From assembly GCA_030737835.1 (NCBI GenBank), contig JAUJYN010000013.1, positions 3,455,570-3,519,569 of the forward strand: a DNA stretch of 64,000 nucleotides, read 5' to 3'. Origin of the DNA: Acorus gramineus (lineage: Eukaryota > Streptophyta > Magnoliopsida > Acorales > Acoraceae). The position numbers and the translations under genes were made by a program. Positions 1-12,200 of this stretch are shown here, piece after piece (positions within the stretch are counted from its first letter, which is position 1; every line of letters begins with the position of its first letter). A model generated the notes under the pieces. The model was not told the DNA's origin, did no database searches, and saw only the letters and a program-made list of their open reading frames with translations.

Positions 1-1169
1 TGTCGGGATATCCTATATCGGGACCTCATGGTGCCCTCCCAAGGTTTCTTTTCCTCATTATTATCTTATGTATTCCCCGCATCTTGGTTATGCGTGCTGG
101 AGGAATTCTGAAGAATTCAAGACATTAGAGTTGTAGAGATGTGTTGTCAGCGGATCCGAGTGGATCATATGCGATGGATAGGCTGTTCTGTTCCCTTCGT
201 TGGATCCGTGTAGAGACTACCCCGGCGTTAGAAAGGCTATCCCGTGCAGGGGCTCCCATCAGTAGGCACCTCCTGATTTGGTAGACGGAGTGTGTTGAAT
301 GTGGGAGTGGCCAAACGGCCTGCGGAGTGGGGAGAGACTATCGGTGGACCAAGGGTGACGAACAGCCTAGTCAGTCCCAAGAGCCTATGTCACCTATTGA
401 GGGGTGAGGGTGAGGGTGTGGTGGGCCAGCGATGCGGCGACCCACAGGATTGTGTAAGGAAAATTATCAGCCTTGTAAGTCCCAATATCCTTTGTCACCT
501 ATTGAGGGGTGAGGGTGAGGGTGTAGTGGGTTGGCGATAGCGACCCGCTGGATTTGTGTAGTTAGTCCCAATATCCTATGTCACCTATTGAGGGGTGAGG
601 GTGAGGGTGTAGTGGGTTGGCGATAGCGACTCACTGGATTGTATAGCTGTTGCCATTTGGTGGCTTTTAATAATGAGATTGTGGATTATTAAGATCTGGT
701 GGTTAATATAATTGTGATGCATGGGTTGTGCTGTTCACTGAGCGTGTGGCTCACCCCTCGCATAATATTATTCTCCAGTGTTATCTGAGTCGGAACTGAA
801 GGAAGAGCTCCCCGAGAGACTTCATCAGTAGCGGAGTAGCACCACGTCCCGCGAGTATCAGAGGCTATCAGCATCCCTGGTGATTGTATGTATTATATTC
901 CGTGCTTGGGCACGCGTTTGTATCGTATTTGGATGTCATTGTATATATTGGCTCTCACAGGACAGTTGATTATGTATCAAGTCTGTAATATGTTTTTGGA
1001 TTACAGATTCAGTCTTTTAGCTTCCGCTTTTGGTGTATATATCATGTCAGCCCTGCTTTTGTTGTCTGTGTTGTCATTTTAGCTGTTGTGTGAGTATGTT
1101 ATTGAACTCCTGTTTAGACTGATATCATATATACACTTGCCGCGTACCGGGGACGCCCGGGGCGTGACA
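1..1169 (-). mobile_element. Ty3-type LTR, family copy A
   Basis: Read on the minus strand this block starts at 1169 with TGTCACGCCC, a start common in plant Ty3/gypsy LTRs, and reaches CCGACA at position 1, so TGTC and GACA could be the two LTR ends. A second copy lies in the opposite orientation at 32960-33748, sharing long blocks throughout. Short reading frames in both copies are parallel but not conserved as protein. The rest of the element, if present, lies to the left of the window. The LTR start abuts a copia polymerase fragment at 1170, so it inserted there. Calling it an LTR rests on the start motif, the paired termini and the repetition; no primer-binding site is visible. Confidence 0.6.
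373..650. repeat. Three tandem units inside the LTR
   Basis: Three units begin with AGTCCC at 373, 478 and 564. They share the core CACCTATTGAGGGGTGAGGG followed by a G-rich stretch and a GCGAC-type segment. Units 2 and 3 are 86 bp apart and almost identical; unit 1 is more diverged. The other copy of this LTR (near 33480-33560) has a single unit, so the unit was amplified in this copy. Confidence 0.85.
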
Positions 1170-2570
1170 TTGTGGCACAAGGTTTCCTACAGAAACCTGG
1201 GATTTGACTATGAAGAAACATACTCATCAATCATGGATACAATAACGTTCCATTACTTAGAAAGTCTCAAGGTTTCTGAAAAACTTGATATGAGACTAAT
1301 GGACGAAATAACAGCTTATCTATATGGGAATTTATATGAATCCCTGAAAGATATAAATTGCCTAAAGCAAAATCAAAGAGTATATACTCAATAAAGTCAA
1401 GACGTTCATTGTACAGCTTAATGCAGTAGGTACAACCGTCTTAGTGAATACTTGATAAAAGCAAGATATGAAAACAATCTCATTTGCCCATGTGTCTTTA
1501 TAAATATATCCAGTAAGGGATTTGCCATTTGACAGTTTATGTTGATAACATAAATTCAATTAAGACTGCTGAAGAGCTCAACAAAACTGCAGAATATCTT
1601 ATGAATGAATTCAAAGTAAAAGGCATTGGAAAAACTAAATATTGTCTTGGCCTGCAGATCAAGCAAAGCCCAAGTGAGATACTTGTCCATCAAACAACAT
1701 ATATTGAAAAAGTCTTGAAGCACTTTAATATAGACAAATATTATCCATTAAGTACTCATATGGTGATTAGGTTACTTGACCCAAAGAAGGACCATTTTTT
1801 CATCTGAAAGAGGATATTAAAAATCTTCTTGGTCCTGAAGTACCATATCTTATTGCAGTTGATGTTTTATTATATTTGATACAGTGTACTAAACCTGACG
1901 TTGCATTTTTATTTAATTTATGGGCCAGATTTAAATTTGCGCCAATCTGAATACACTGACATGATGTTAAACACATTTTTTGTTATATTCGTGGAACAAT
2001 ATATGTTGGTTTATTCTACTCAAAAAATTTCACAAGTGGTCTCTTGTTGAAAGAATATTATGTGCATATTTAAGATATTTTTCAGATCCTCACAAACAAG
2101 TTATGTATCTACATGTGGTGGTACAACGATCATTATGTATCTACATCTTGGAGTTTTATTTTACAGGCTAATAATTATGAAGCTTGTGAATGTGAAATCG
2201 ATGTTCTGCGGATTTAGTGGAACGACAATTACGTCAATTTGTTCACTAAAGCATGCCCACGTCAACATTAAAAAAGGTGGTGTACGACATCAGATGCAAC
2301 GTATTTATAACCAATCTTTTTGGCCTTATCGTTATGAGGGGGAGTATTATTAAATGACATTTGCGTGCTGTACTCTTTTTCCTTCGCCTAGGTTTTGTCC
2401 CATTGGGTTTTCCAGGCAAGGTTTTAACAAGGCAATGTTAAAGCGCATACACCAATCTAAGATAAAGTATATTGTACTTTTTTTTTTCGCTTTGGTTTTT
2501 TTCCATTGGGTTTTCTAAGCAAGGTTTTAATGAGACAATTATCTTAGCGTGGTGGTCATCCAAGGGGGAG
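1170..2570 (+). pseudogene. Ty1/copia polymerase remnant (RT/RNase H part)
   Basis: Decayed 3' part of a copia-type polyprotein. The left edge starts at the reverse-transcriptase LVAQGF motif; a frameshift near 1200 moves into a frame reading DYEETYS and KLDMRLMD. Around 1529-1800 there is a YVD-type motif followed by KYCLGLQIKQ, as in the copia reverse-transcriptase core. Near 2220-2280 an LFTKA-like motif marks the end of RNase H. Many stops and deletions show it is dead. Two related blocks (about 2390-2440 and 2490-2550) containing GGGTTTTC and GCAAGGTTTTAA form the untranslated tract before the polypurine tract AAGGGGGAG at 2562-2570. The part upstream of LVAQGF is missing because another LTR occupies that position. 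Confidence 0.85.
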
Positions 2571-2885
2571 TGTTGTGAATATAGTGGATAACCATCACTA
2601 ATCCTAGCCATAACCTCCCCCACTCTTCAACTCCATAACCCCTCTCATTTAACTCTATAACCCCCACTATTAATCACCCCACTATCTACCCCCTCACCTC
2701 TATAGATTTGTAACACCTTACTTTTGGGATTCCTCCATGCGCACCCTATAAATAGAGGGGTTTCTCATGTATTCCACAACCAACTAACAAATAGTGAATA
2801 AGAATTTCTCTCTACTTCTCTTCTATATGGTTATGTGCTTTGTTAATATATACTTGTCTGTATGTATTCTACTTAGTTTATAACA
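2571..2885 (+). mobile_element. 3' LTR of the copia element
   Basis: The LTR begins TGTTGTGAAT directly after the polypurine tract AAGGGGGAG, the standard copia arrangement, and probably ends TTTATAACA at 2885, giving TGTT/AACA inverted ends. Length is about 315 bp. It contains a TATA box at 2747-2754 and a pyrimidine-rich stretch downstream. No 5' partner LTR is in the window. Confidence 0.75.
2747..2754 (+). promoter_or_regulatory. TATA box of the copia LTR
   Basis: TATAAATA preceded by CACC and followed by GAGGGG, at a typical place in a copia LTR (U3/R boundary). Probably inactive, given the state of the element. Confidence 0.55.
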
Positions 2886-2930
2886 ATTTTATTTATGTAA
2901 CATAATTTTAGTTTTGAGTGATATAAAAAA

Positions 2931-3425
2931 GGGAAAAATCTATATAAACCCCTGTAATCTTCCTGATATCCATATAACCCCCTGTAATCTCAATATATCC
3001 ATATAACCCCCTGTAAGCACACCATAAATGCAAATAACCCCCCGTGGTTAAATTGTTTTTAACATAATTGAAATATTTTAGATATATTGCGTTATCTAAT
3101 GAGAGGATAACAAATATGTATCATTTTAACACTCTGAAAGCAGTCAATACTTAAAAAAAAACCCTAAAAGAGTGTAAAATTAGAAATATGAGGGTTTTTT
3201 TTTAAATATTGACCTTTTTTCAGGGGTTAAAAGAATACATATTTGTTAACCATGGTTTAGATAACGCAATATGTCCGAAATATTTCAATTCTATTAAAAA
3301 AAATTTAACCACGGGGGGTTATTTACATTTATGGTGTGTTTACAAGGGGTTATATGGATATATTGAGATTACAGGGGGTTATATGGATATCAGAAAGATT
3401 ACAAGGGGTTATATGGATTTTTCTC
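2931..3425. mobile_element. Fold-back Mutator-type MITE, 9-bp target duplication
   Basis: A 495-bp element that is almost entirely an inverted repeat. The ends read GGGAAAAATC (left) and GAGAAAAATC (right, reverse complement). Both flanks carry the 9-bp direct repeat TATAAAAAA (2922-2930 and 3426-3434), the duplication size of Mutator-like elements. The arms (about 230 bp each) are built of repeated blocks with the core ATATAACCCCCTGTAATCT. They meet in a short centre near 3150-3200, so a transcript would form one long hairpin. No transposase is encoded, so it is non-autonomous. Confidence 0.88.
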
Positions 3426-3434
3426 TATAAAAAA

Positions 3435-4544
3435 ATATACTTTCTTATATATGGAATGAAATAAGGCGAGATTAGTTTTACACTTAAAACCCAAACATGT
3501 CCCACATCCTCATCAAGTTCAGATTCAAAATTTAGGAGATCACCCCATCCTAGTAGGGTTGGAGCGAGTTTTCAATATTACTCATTTTGTTATCATCCCT
3601 ATAAAAAAAACTCCCATAGTGTCATGGAATGAACTTCTGCCCATCCACTCCTCACTTGCCAATATTTTTTTGAAACACATCTTTAGTTATAAATTTAGGA
3701 GAACGGAATTGAATTGACCACTTAATAAATGCAGTTTATGGATTATGCATATGAAATTATAGGCATGGACAAGCAAACTGAACTTTCCAACAATCAACCA
3801 TTTGCTTGAATTTCAAACAGGTCAGAAAAATGAGTGGGGCCAAAAAAACAAAAGTCAGTCAATGGATTACCACAAACCATTAGTTTGCAAAACTAATTTT
3901 ATTTATATTTAAATGATAATTCTGATAGGGACCCAGCCAGTCAATTTTGGTTAGAAAAAGTTCCTGTGCAGGGCTAAATAGATAATATCTTACTGTGTCA
4001 ACTTGATGTTGGTATCAAAGCTTGTACATTACACATTATGTAATGGGTTGGATATGACCTACCAGGCTACCACAGGGATATGTGACCTGTTAAGGGCAGT
4101 GATTATTAGTGTAACCCATTGAGAGTGGTGATTATGGTGAATTGAACTAGCCAAGATCCTAAGTGAAATGAGATCTCATACTATGGTTATTGCCCAGCCC
4201 AAGATGATAATAGTATGTGTTTATACAAGAACACAATTCTAACAGAGCAAGGCGCATTTCAAACTGATGAATAACAAAACAAACAATATCTTTGTTTATT
4301 CTTCTTTTCTTTTATAAGCCATCAGAGTAGAAATTGAAGGAAGAAGAAAAAAGAGATCAAGGAACATAGAACCACAGAGAGTTTCACAGATCACACTCTT
4401 ATTTCTATTGACCAAAGCTTACATATCCAGAGAACTGTCCAGCTAAGCAGTTTTATAAACTCTAAGCACCTGAATCATATTATTGTACATATTTATATAG
4501 GGAATTCATTATCGACGAGCTTTAATGTGGCTGATGATTATTAA
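3435..4544. other. Gene-free stretch downstream of ETHE1
   Basis: AT-rich intergenic DNA between the MITE and the stop codon of ETHE1. Its last few hundred bases should contain the ETHE1 3' untranslated region (minus strand). No reading frame, repeat or RNA gene stands out. Confidence 0.5.
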
Positions 4545-7500
4545 TTAGACATTGTTCACCAAATCCTGCAGTCCACAAACCAAGTTTGCTGGTACGGCTA
4601 TGTCCATCTTCTTTGGATACGGTAGGTTCAAATCTGTGATGAACAAAGTCCATGCAAATAAAAATGTGAGTAGAAACTTGTTGATGCTATGATTACATTC
4701 AAAAGATTATATTGAACTGAGATACTGTAATGTCAAAATACACTTACTTTCCATGATCCCTTGAAATGTTTGCTGCAACAGAAAACGTGAGATGGAGTTT
4801 ATCAGGAGCAGCACAATTCGGATAAATTCAAGGGTTACATCAGAGAAAAGATGGCAGTAAGGAGATGGGCTGCACATGAATAAAGGGAAAAATATAAGAA
4901 TATCGTTTCATACATCATGCATGGCAATTATTTTTTCATATGAACTCCAAGCATAGCTACCAATGGATATTGGGTGCGTTGAATTAGATAACGATGATCT
5001 GATTCTAGGTCGTGTTTCTGGAAGATCGAAGTCACTCATTATGATTCAACCAGAGGAAGCATAATTTAAAGAATTCAAATATTTGAATCGCTGATCATTT
5101 CTTGTCAGCACTATATTAATAACAATAGTATGTTATTATGATATCATATTTGCTGATTTCAATGCGCTATAAAGGTGTTCTTCACAATCAACAGGTGCCT
5201 ATAAGTTTCCCTATCTATTTCAATATGGGAAAAGTATGCTTAGTTGCTTATGCGCATATAAAGGTCCCTCTTCATGGGACACTATAATTGGGAGTTGTAA
5301 TCTAAATAGAACAAAAATAAAACATTCTGATTGTCTTCAGTGATTTACATGCACATCCTAATTTCCTAAAGGCAAAAAAAATCAAGTTATGCTTGTTTAA
5401 GGACATAGCATGAAATTTGTATCGAAGAAAAAGAAAAAAATATCAATTTAAAACAGGCAGTAAGATTTACCTCGTCCTTTGTGAGGCGAGGGTTGAATTG
5501 TGTCTCTTCTCCAACTGTACTAACCTGATATGAACAATATGCAATTATCAGAGAATGAAAGTGCATGAGGGAAAGATAAAAAAAAAGTTAGATGATGCTT
5601 ACAGTGAACCCTTTGTAGTCATGTGCTGGGTAAATAAATGTATCCTTTGGCAATGTGAATATCTGAGTGCACAAAAAGAAAAGACTGATGAATTTTAGAT
5701 AAAAGGTTGAATATGAGCCAGAAGCAAAAGAGAGAAATGCATTGGCTGGAGTGTGTGGCCTTGCCTGTGAGTGTACTGATTTGTAAAGCAGTTGTGAACT
5801 TCCTCCCTGTGTGACGGAACATATTGACAGATTTAATGTTAGTTTGGTGGAAGAATTTGATAAATATACTGTAAAAGGCTGGCATATGGATTAACCAAAT
5901 AAATACATATTGTGATAATATTGCTGTAAAAAATATAAAAATACTCCAGTTTGCAAGTTGACACCCAAAAATCAATACTATGGTTTTATTTTTTCCATTT
6001 AAGAAAATTAAGCAATTAGTATTGGATGCTTGATCAATATGCGGAAGATCTAATACAACTAAACGTATTTTGGTTTTTTTTATTGTTGTGTTTTTAATAA
6101 AATGTGATGCTATCAACAAATCGCCAGTTAGGAGAACATCATTTTGAACCGTCTGTATTCTATGGTTTGGGAACATTGGTAACAGGTTTACAAGTACCTA
6201 TCTCTATAGATTACTTTTAGCTAGTGACCTGCATTATGAGAATTGCTTCAGACTAAACATTAAAGTTGATGTATTTTAGCATTTACTAAATACATACGAT
6301 ATTTGGTGCCATTAGAGAAACACAGCAATCGATGAAATTTTCACATGGTTCTGAAATCAGCCAATTCTTATGCTTGTCAGTTCCATTGTTTCCAAACCAT
6401 CCACAACATAACGACTAATTATACCTCCTGCTTTTTCTCAAATGATAGGATCCTAACATGAGTTGGCTGACAAATATAATATAAACCTCCAACAATACAA
6501 AGACTCACTTGATTCATCAAAATGTAATGCACTTAGTTTCTGATATATTAATTATCCTATAAACAGGTGACTTGCCAGTATAAAAAATTTCCCAAGGTGA
6601 TTTCCCTACACAGTGGCAGTTCCCTAAATTTCGAAGACGCAAGTAAATTTAGAAGAAACCACTCGAGCCTTGAAATCAGTAACTACTCTTTGCTAAATTC
6701 AATAAACTTCTTCCAAGTGACAAACAATTAGTGTTGCAATTGTAATCAATTGATAACTTCAGGCCACTGTCCCCTCTGTCCAATGAATCATGAATTGTTT
6801 AACAATATGCAGGACATGGTGAAACATTTTTATTTCAGTACCTGAAAATCTGTCCTTCCACATCCACGTATCAGCAATGTATCCCCAGTGAAAGCCATTC
6901 TAGGTTGAGGTTGATCAGGACCATCTCCCGTAACATACGTAACACAGCCAACAGTATGGCCAGGAGTTGCGCGGACCTGCATGAAATTAAAATTTGTATT
7001 CTGAATGAGTGATTCGAATATAAAGAGTACATTACATACACTATTCTTGATTTTTTAAGATTCATTTATATGTGCACACTTGTAAATTCTACATTAAATC
7101 ACGCATAAAGCTTGAATGAGAAAGATATCCCACTTGCCTCAAGGAAAAGATTTCCAAAAAATATTTTGTCACCAGCTTCAACATGAAGATCTGCTTTTGC
7201 AGTGCTTGCTTTAGAGATGACAGATTTAACACCCGGCACCTTACCCTGCCATAGAAAGTTACCATGAGATATGAAACTGAACTGATTAAACACCAGAATT
7301 ATGATTGAACATATTTAGGAACTGCATGCGTCTCATTAATATAATACTAGAAAAATAATGATGTCACTAACCTTTATAAGGCCTGTTCCAGTAACATGAT
7401 CAGCATGGCAATGAGTATTTAAAGCATAGGTGAGTTTCAGCCCCAGTTCCTTGACAAGTTTAAGATCTCTCTCTACTGTGCTGTCTACAGGGTCAACCAA

Positions 7501-9173
7501 CTGTACAAGAAAGTGAAATCATTCATAGACAATGCCAGGCTAAACAGATAGTAAAATCTGTTATAATTCAAAAAAATAATCTTCCAGACAGAATTTTACA
7601 TCTTTTAAAAGACAGAAATAGAGGGAAGTTCCATAAAGCATTAAAATATGCCTTCATTCCTAAATGGGGTAAAAGTTATCTAAATTATAAACATAATGCT
7701 TCTCATCTTGTTTATAGCTCCACTAGCACCTTAGAGAATATTGTATAACAATCTGGTGGTTTTGTGTTTTTATGAAGCATGATTTGTGAAAGATAACTAA
7801 GAATATTGACAGGATAAGATTAAACCAGAAAATAAAACAAAACACTTATCCACAAAAAGGGGTGGGTGTTTTTACACATTCTCATGTATAGTCCCATGTG
7901 CAATTCTGTACCAACGAGCATCATTGTTAAACAAAGCATGTAATTTTTCACTTTTTCGTATAATTGGTTCCATATAATTCTTTGGAGTATGCTATACCAT
8001 AAAATAACAAATCAAAGTATATCACAACCACAAGGGGCTATGTCTAACATTTCCCCCCCCCCAAAAAAAAAAAAAAATCTCTAACCATGTTCATAAAAAA
8101 CCAACTAGGTTCGGATACATTAATATCCCTATCCTATTTTAAATAATTTGGATATGCATATTAATTTTTAGATTCAGAACTTCACAAATCAGATACAAAT
8201 ATTTTTCGTATAATTGGTATGTCTAAATATGCACACTAATTTGGATGATCAAGTAATATATTAGAGAGACATGAGAATTAAAATCTACACAGTAGTTATT
8301 TTAAAGTGTTATGATTGTGATTAATCATATAGGATAATAAATATGAACGATATGTAATACAAACATATATAATTTTATAACATATATTTCAGATCGAATA
8401 CACTGATAGATATATGTATCCACACTCTTGGATATTTGAATATCATAAAATTTCTGATTTTTTCGTATACATATTCAAAGTAGATAGAGATATTTTTCTG
8501 ATAATTAACAAGCTTAACTCTCAAAAACTTCCAGACAAAAAAAATAAAAAACAACACAAAAGAAAAATAAAACAAACAAAATGAATTGAAACACAATCAA
8601 CCAACACAAAACCCACAACCAATTGGGTCTGGATCCATTCAGGCATGGGTTTGGTCAGTACCACCAGTATCCAACTACACAGCTTATGAATCAAGCTACA
8701 ACCTTTTTGTTGGATACCTGTGTCACTCACCAATTAGATCCAAGCAGACCTGGATTTGGTGAGTACCATCAATATTTAATAAGAGAGTGACACTTATATT
8801 TGACTGTGTAATTCAATTCATAGGCTGTGTAGCTCAATATTGATGGTATTGACCAAACCCAGCCTCCAACCAATTTGCATTGCCCAAACCAATCAACGCA
8901 TCTCTCACCCAAAAAAAAAAAAAACTCACTCACCAATGCTGGCTTATCGGGATGGCCGACGTCGGCGAGGAGGTAAGTGTAGGTCGACGACTCCTTCTCG
9001 AACAGCTGCCGGAAGAGCAGCTTCGGCGATGCCTCCGCCAACTTCGCCTCGGAAAACGTGGCCATTGAAAATTGAAGAGTGGGAGGCTTCGGTGAGAGTG
9101 GGAGGGAACAGTATTGGGGGGAGAGAGTGGTTAGGATGCCGAGGAAGCTATGGAGGCGGCGGAGACAGAGCAT
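4545..9173 (-). CDS. ETHE1: Persulfide dioxygenase ETHE1 (mitochondrial), nine exons
   Basis: Metallo-beta-lactamase-fold enzyme that oxidises glutathione persulfide to sulfite and glutathione in mitochondrial sulfide/cysteine catabolism. Exons (minus): 9173-8934, 7500-7372, 7245-7138, 6976-6842, 5806-5765, 5662-5603, 5524-5471, 4772-4748, 4633-4545. Together they give 882 nt in one frame, 293 residues, the usual plant length. Visible motifs: THCHADH (109-115), ATPGHT with His166, FTGDT with Asp191, YPAHDY (229-234). The iron ligands are the first His of HCHADH, His166 and Asp191. The start at 9173 gives a basic [10 protein letters not shown] leader like a mitochondrial presequence; Met at 9065 would give a leaderless form. 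Introns 3 and 5 use GC donors; intron 1 is 1.4 kb. Exon 1 is GC-rich. Identification is secure. Confidence 0.95.
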
Positions 9174-9183
9174 TCTGTAAGTG

Positions 9184-9224
9184 CACGTGGGGTGTATATA
9201 TATATCCACGCATTTGTTATATAA
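9184..9224 (-). promoter_or_regulatory. Putative ETHE1 core promoter
   Basis: On the minus strand a TATATAA box lies at 9218-9224, about 45 bp upstream of the preferred start codon. A CACGTG G-box palindrome sits at 9184-9189. A second TA-rich tract at about 9195-9206 could serve instead. Assigned by position and motif only. Confidence 0.35.
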
Positions 9225-9229
9225 TGCTT

Positions 9230-12200
9230 TTTTTAATTTTGTTCTCTTATCTTTTCGAATAGGATTTGTTTGTTATTGTTGTTGATGGGCGCCCCTGGTT
9301 TTGCCTTGGGGATGTTGTTGGCGGTTGGACTACCCTTTGTACAATTTGCATTGATCCTTCAAATTGAAATTGTTGTGTTCCTCTTGCATTTGGATCACTT
9401 TGTGGATGAACTATTACTATTATGACTCATGAAATGTCTTGCGAAGGACATTAATCCAATTTATTTAGTCACTTTCTTGTTAGGGTCAATTAAGAGATTG
9501 AGAGACGACAACTCTAGGTTTTCTCCGGGATAGATAAATCAAGGCTGAGGTAATCTTTCCAATTCGATCATAAGATCAGTCATAGGAGATCTCTCCGATA
9601 TCATAAAAAAAAAAAATAATAATAAAGAAGGCATGCGGTGGGGGGGGTCATGTTGATATGAAATTAATCTTTTTCACTGTATATTTAGTTAATTTTAGGT
9701 CTTTGGTTTTTTTAAAAAAAATGATAAAAGTTCTTATATCCATAATGGTTTCGACTTCACTTTTTCATAGAGTGAGGTTAGGAAAATGAAATAAAAAATC
9801 CATACATTCACATATTTTTATAGTTGATCATATATGTAGACGTCACGTTATCTAATACAATATATAAAATCTTTAATAGAGTATATACTTCGTATATTTT
9901 TAAAAACTTTAAACTCGTGTTTAATCAACAAAAATTACAGTAAGCTAGGATGACTAAGTACACTATTTTTCATGAACAAAATACATGCATTTAATTATAT
10001 TTTAAAAATATATATAATTTATTAGACATATACATTTATTTATGTTTTTTGAAAAAATTCATAACATATGCGAGACTGAAAAAACAAATACATCAATGAT
10101 TGTTGCTTACGTTTTGCATATGATAAATAAGTGGTTTTACAAGGTGGATTTATATATATATAAATTAATGCACTGACAACCACTTGTGTTCATATTAATC
10201 TGCTTTGAGTTTCTTTATCCTTATCATAGAGGATCAACATATATAGTACATATATTATATAAATTGACACCAAAAAAAAAAAATGTATAGTACATAAATC
10301 AGTACACATCATGCTATGTGTGGGGTGACAAGTTGCCGATTTTAAAAGAGGTGAAATCTATGGGCGATGTGCTGATGAGTCAGATCAATGTAGTTGCTTT
10401 AGAATTTGGGGGCAATTTGAGACAAAGTGATTCATTAAATTTTTCCTCAATTAATAACCATTTGAGCTTGTTTTGGACTTAAATTCTAAACATTTCGAGG
10501 TGGGCAAGTGTGGCACGGGTTTTATTTAAAGATCTATTGTTTAAAAGATCCTTTTCTCACTAATACCAAATACAGTATAGTGAATGGTTAATTGGATTGT
10601 AGGGACAGTCCAAATGGTGTTAGAATAGCTATTTTTACAGTTGCTAAAAAAAAACTATTTTTACAGTTCCAATGTTGATAGATACATGAAACAAGGTCCT
10701 CATTGTCATCGAGCATATGATTTATCTAACCAGTGAAGGTATGTATGTAATTAGTTAGACAAATACATATCTTAAAATTTTTCAAACTACATTGAAATTA
10801 TAAAAGTAACAGTGAAAATGACTGCCTCTAGCATTTTCTATGTTCGATGTTATTTGAAATGATTTGGTAATTAGTTCCCGTTTTTCAAAATAGCTCGAGG
10901 GTTATCAGTGTATTTCTTGTAAACACTCCACGTTGGGGATGAGGTCCAGCTACTCTTGTTACCTAATTTGCCACTTGTGCACAGGTTTGGATTTTTTCTT
11001 TTTCCTTTTTTTTTGGTATTTGGATCTTATTTGATTTTTATCATGCCAATGTGGGGTTCACATTTCATCATGAAGAGTTTGAAAAGTGAGTATTAATCAT
11101 AAAATATGGGTAACTAGTTAGAGTTTGATTCAATTCAGTTTAATTTGATTTTTTAAAACGTGAAATCAAATCCAAACAAAATTAGATCGGTTTATTAATT
11201 TCTCTAACTATAATCGAACCAAACCAAATAAATATTAATCTAGAATCCTAAAAAAAAAAAAAATCAATTTGAATCGGTTTATATTTAATTTTATTTATTC
11301 AAGTTGCATCCCTAGAGGACGGATGTGATGTCCTTATTGTCTTTGTTGTTTTTTATTTTGATAAATATAAAAATTTATTAATTCTCTAAAAAAAAAATAC
11401 AACTCTTTACTTTTTTTTTTTCCAGAAAAAGATAATTCATAGTATCAAAACATCAGCTGGTACAAAATAGTCCAAATCAAAATACATGAAAAAAAAGACA
11501 AGAGTAAAAGATTGAGAGAAACGAAAAAAACACCCGTAGCAGGAAAAGAAGTTCAGGCCAAAGAGACATTGATATGCCAATACACGAGTGCCACCACTGT
11601 GACATGGAGCTCCCACGACCTCCCCCCCAAAGCAGGGAGGATGTCGCACCCCCGCGCCCTAAGCCCAATTGGTTATACAAGCTCAAAAAAAAAAAAAAAA
11701 AAAGAATCACAACTCTTAACAAGGATAATATTACATGGATCCTCAGTTGTCCTCCCGCATGCAGTCTACACATTTTTTTTCAATATACTTCATGCAGTAA
11801 AGCATTTACTTTCATAAAAATAAAATATATATTCCAATAAATTATATGAATCAACTTATAAAAAAAAGAAAAATTACATCATTCATTTCGCAAAGTATAC
11901 ATCTTGTTGTAAATATTACTCACTCCATGGGAGACCACAAATAAAGATGTCACAACAACACACCCTTCTTTGCAAACAAGAGCTTCAATGTTACAAAGAA
12001 ACCATTCAAACTCGAAATTGAAAAACTTTTATTCAAACCTGTCTGATACGCATTAACAACCGATCCAAAATGGCATTCTTTAAAAAAGATTAATGTGAGC
12101 ACATCAATATTCAAAAGTTTGGTCCATCTCTCAGCATTAGTAAGCATGAAATGGAAGCACCTCCTCTCCCTTCACAGCCAATGATTCATGATTCTTTTCT

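Noticed and set aside
888-1082. Hydrophobic small frame in the LTR, with a similar stretch in the other copy
   Set aside because: Similarity follows the DNA repeat; the frame is on opposite strands relative to the genes and is interrupted and extended differently, with no sign of protein-level constraint.
5619-6176. 185-codon minus-strand frame
   Set aside because: Lies mostly in ETHE1 introns 4 and 5; the true exons here are short and read in family-matching frames.
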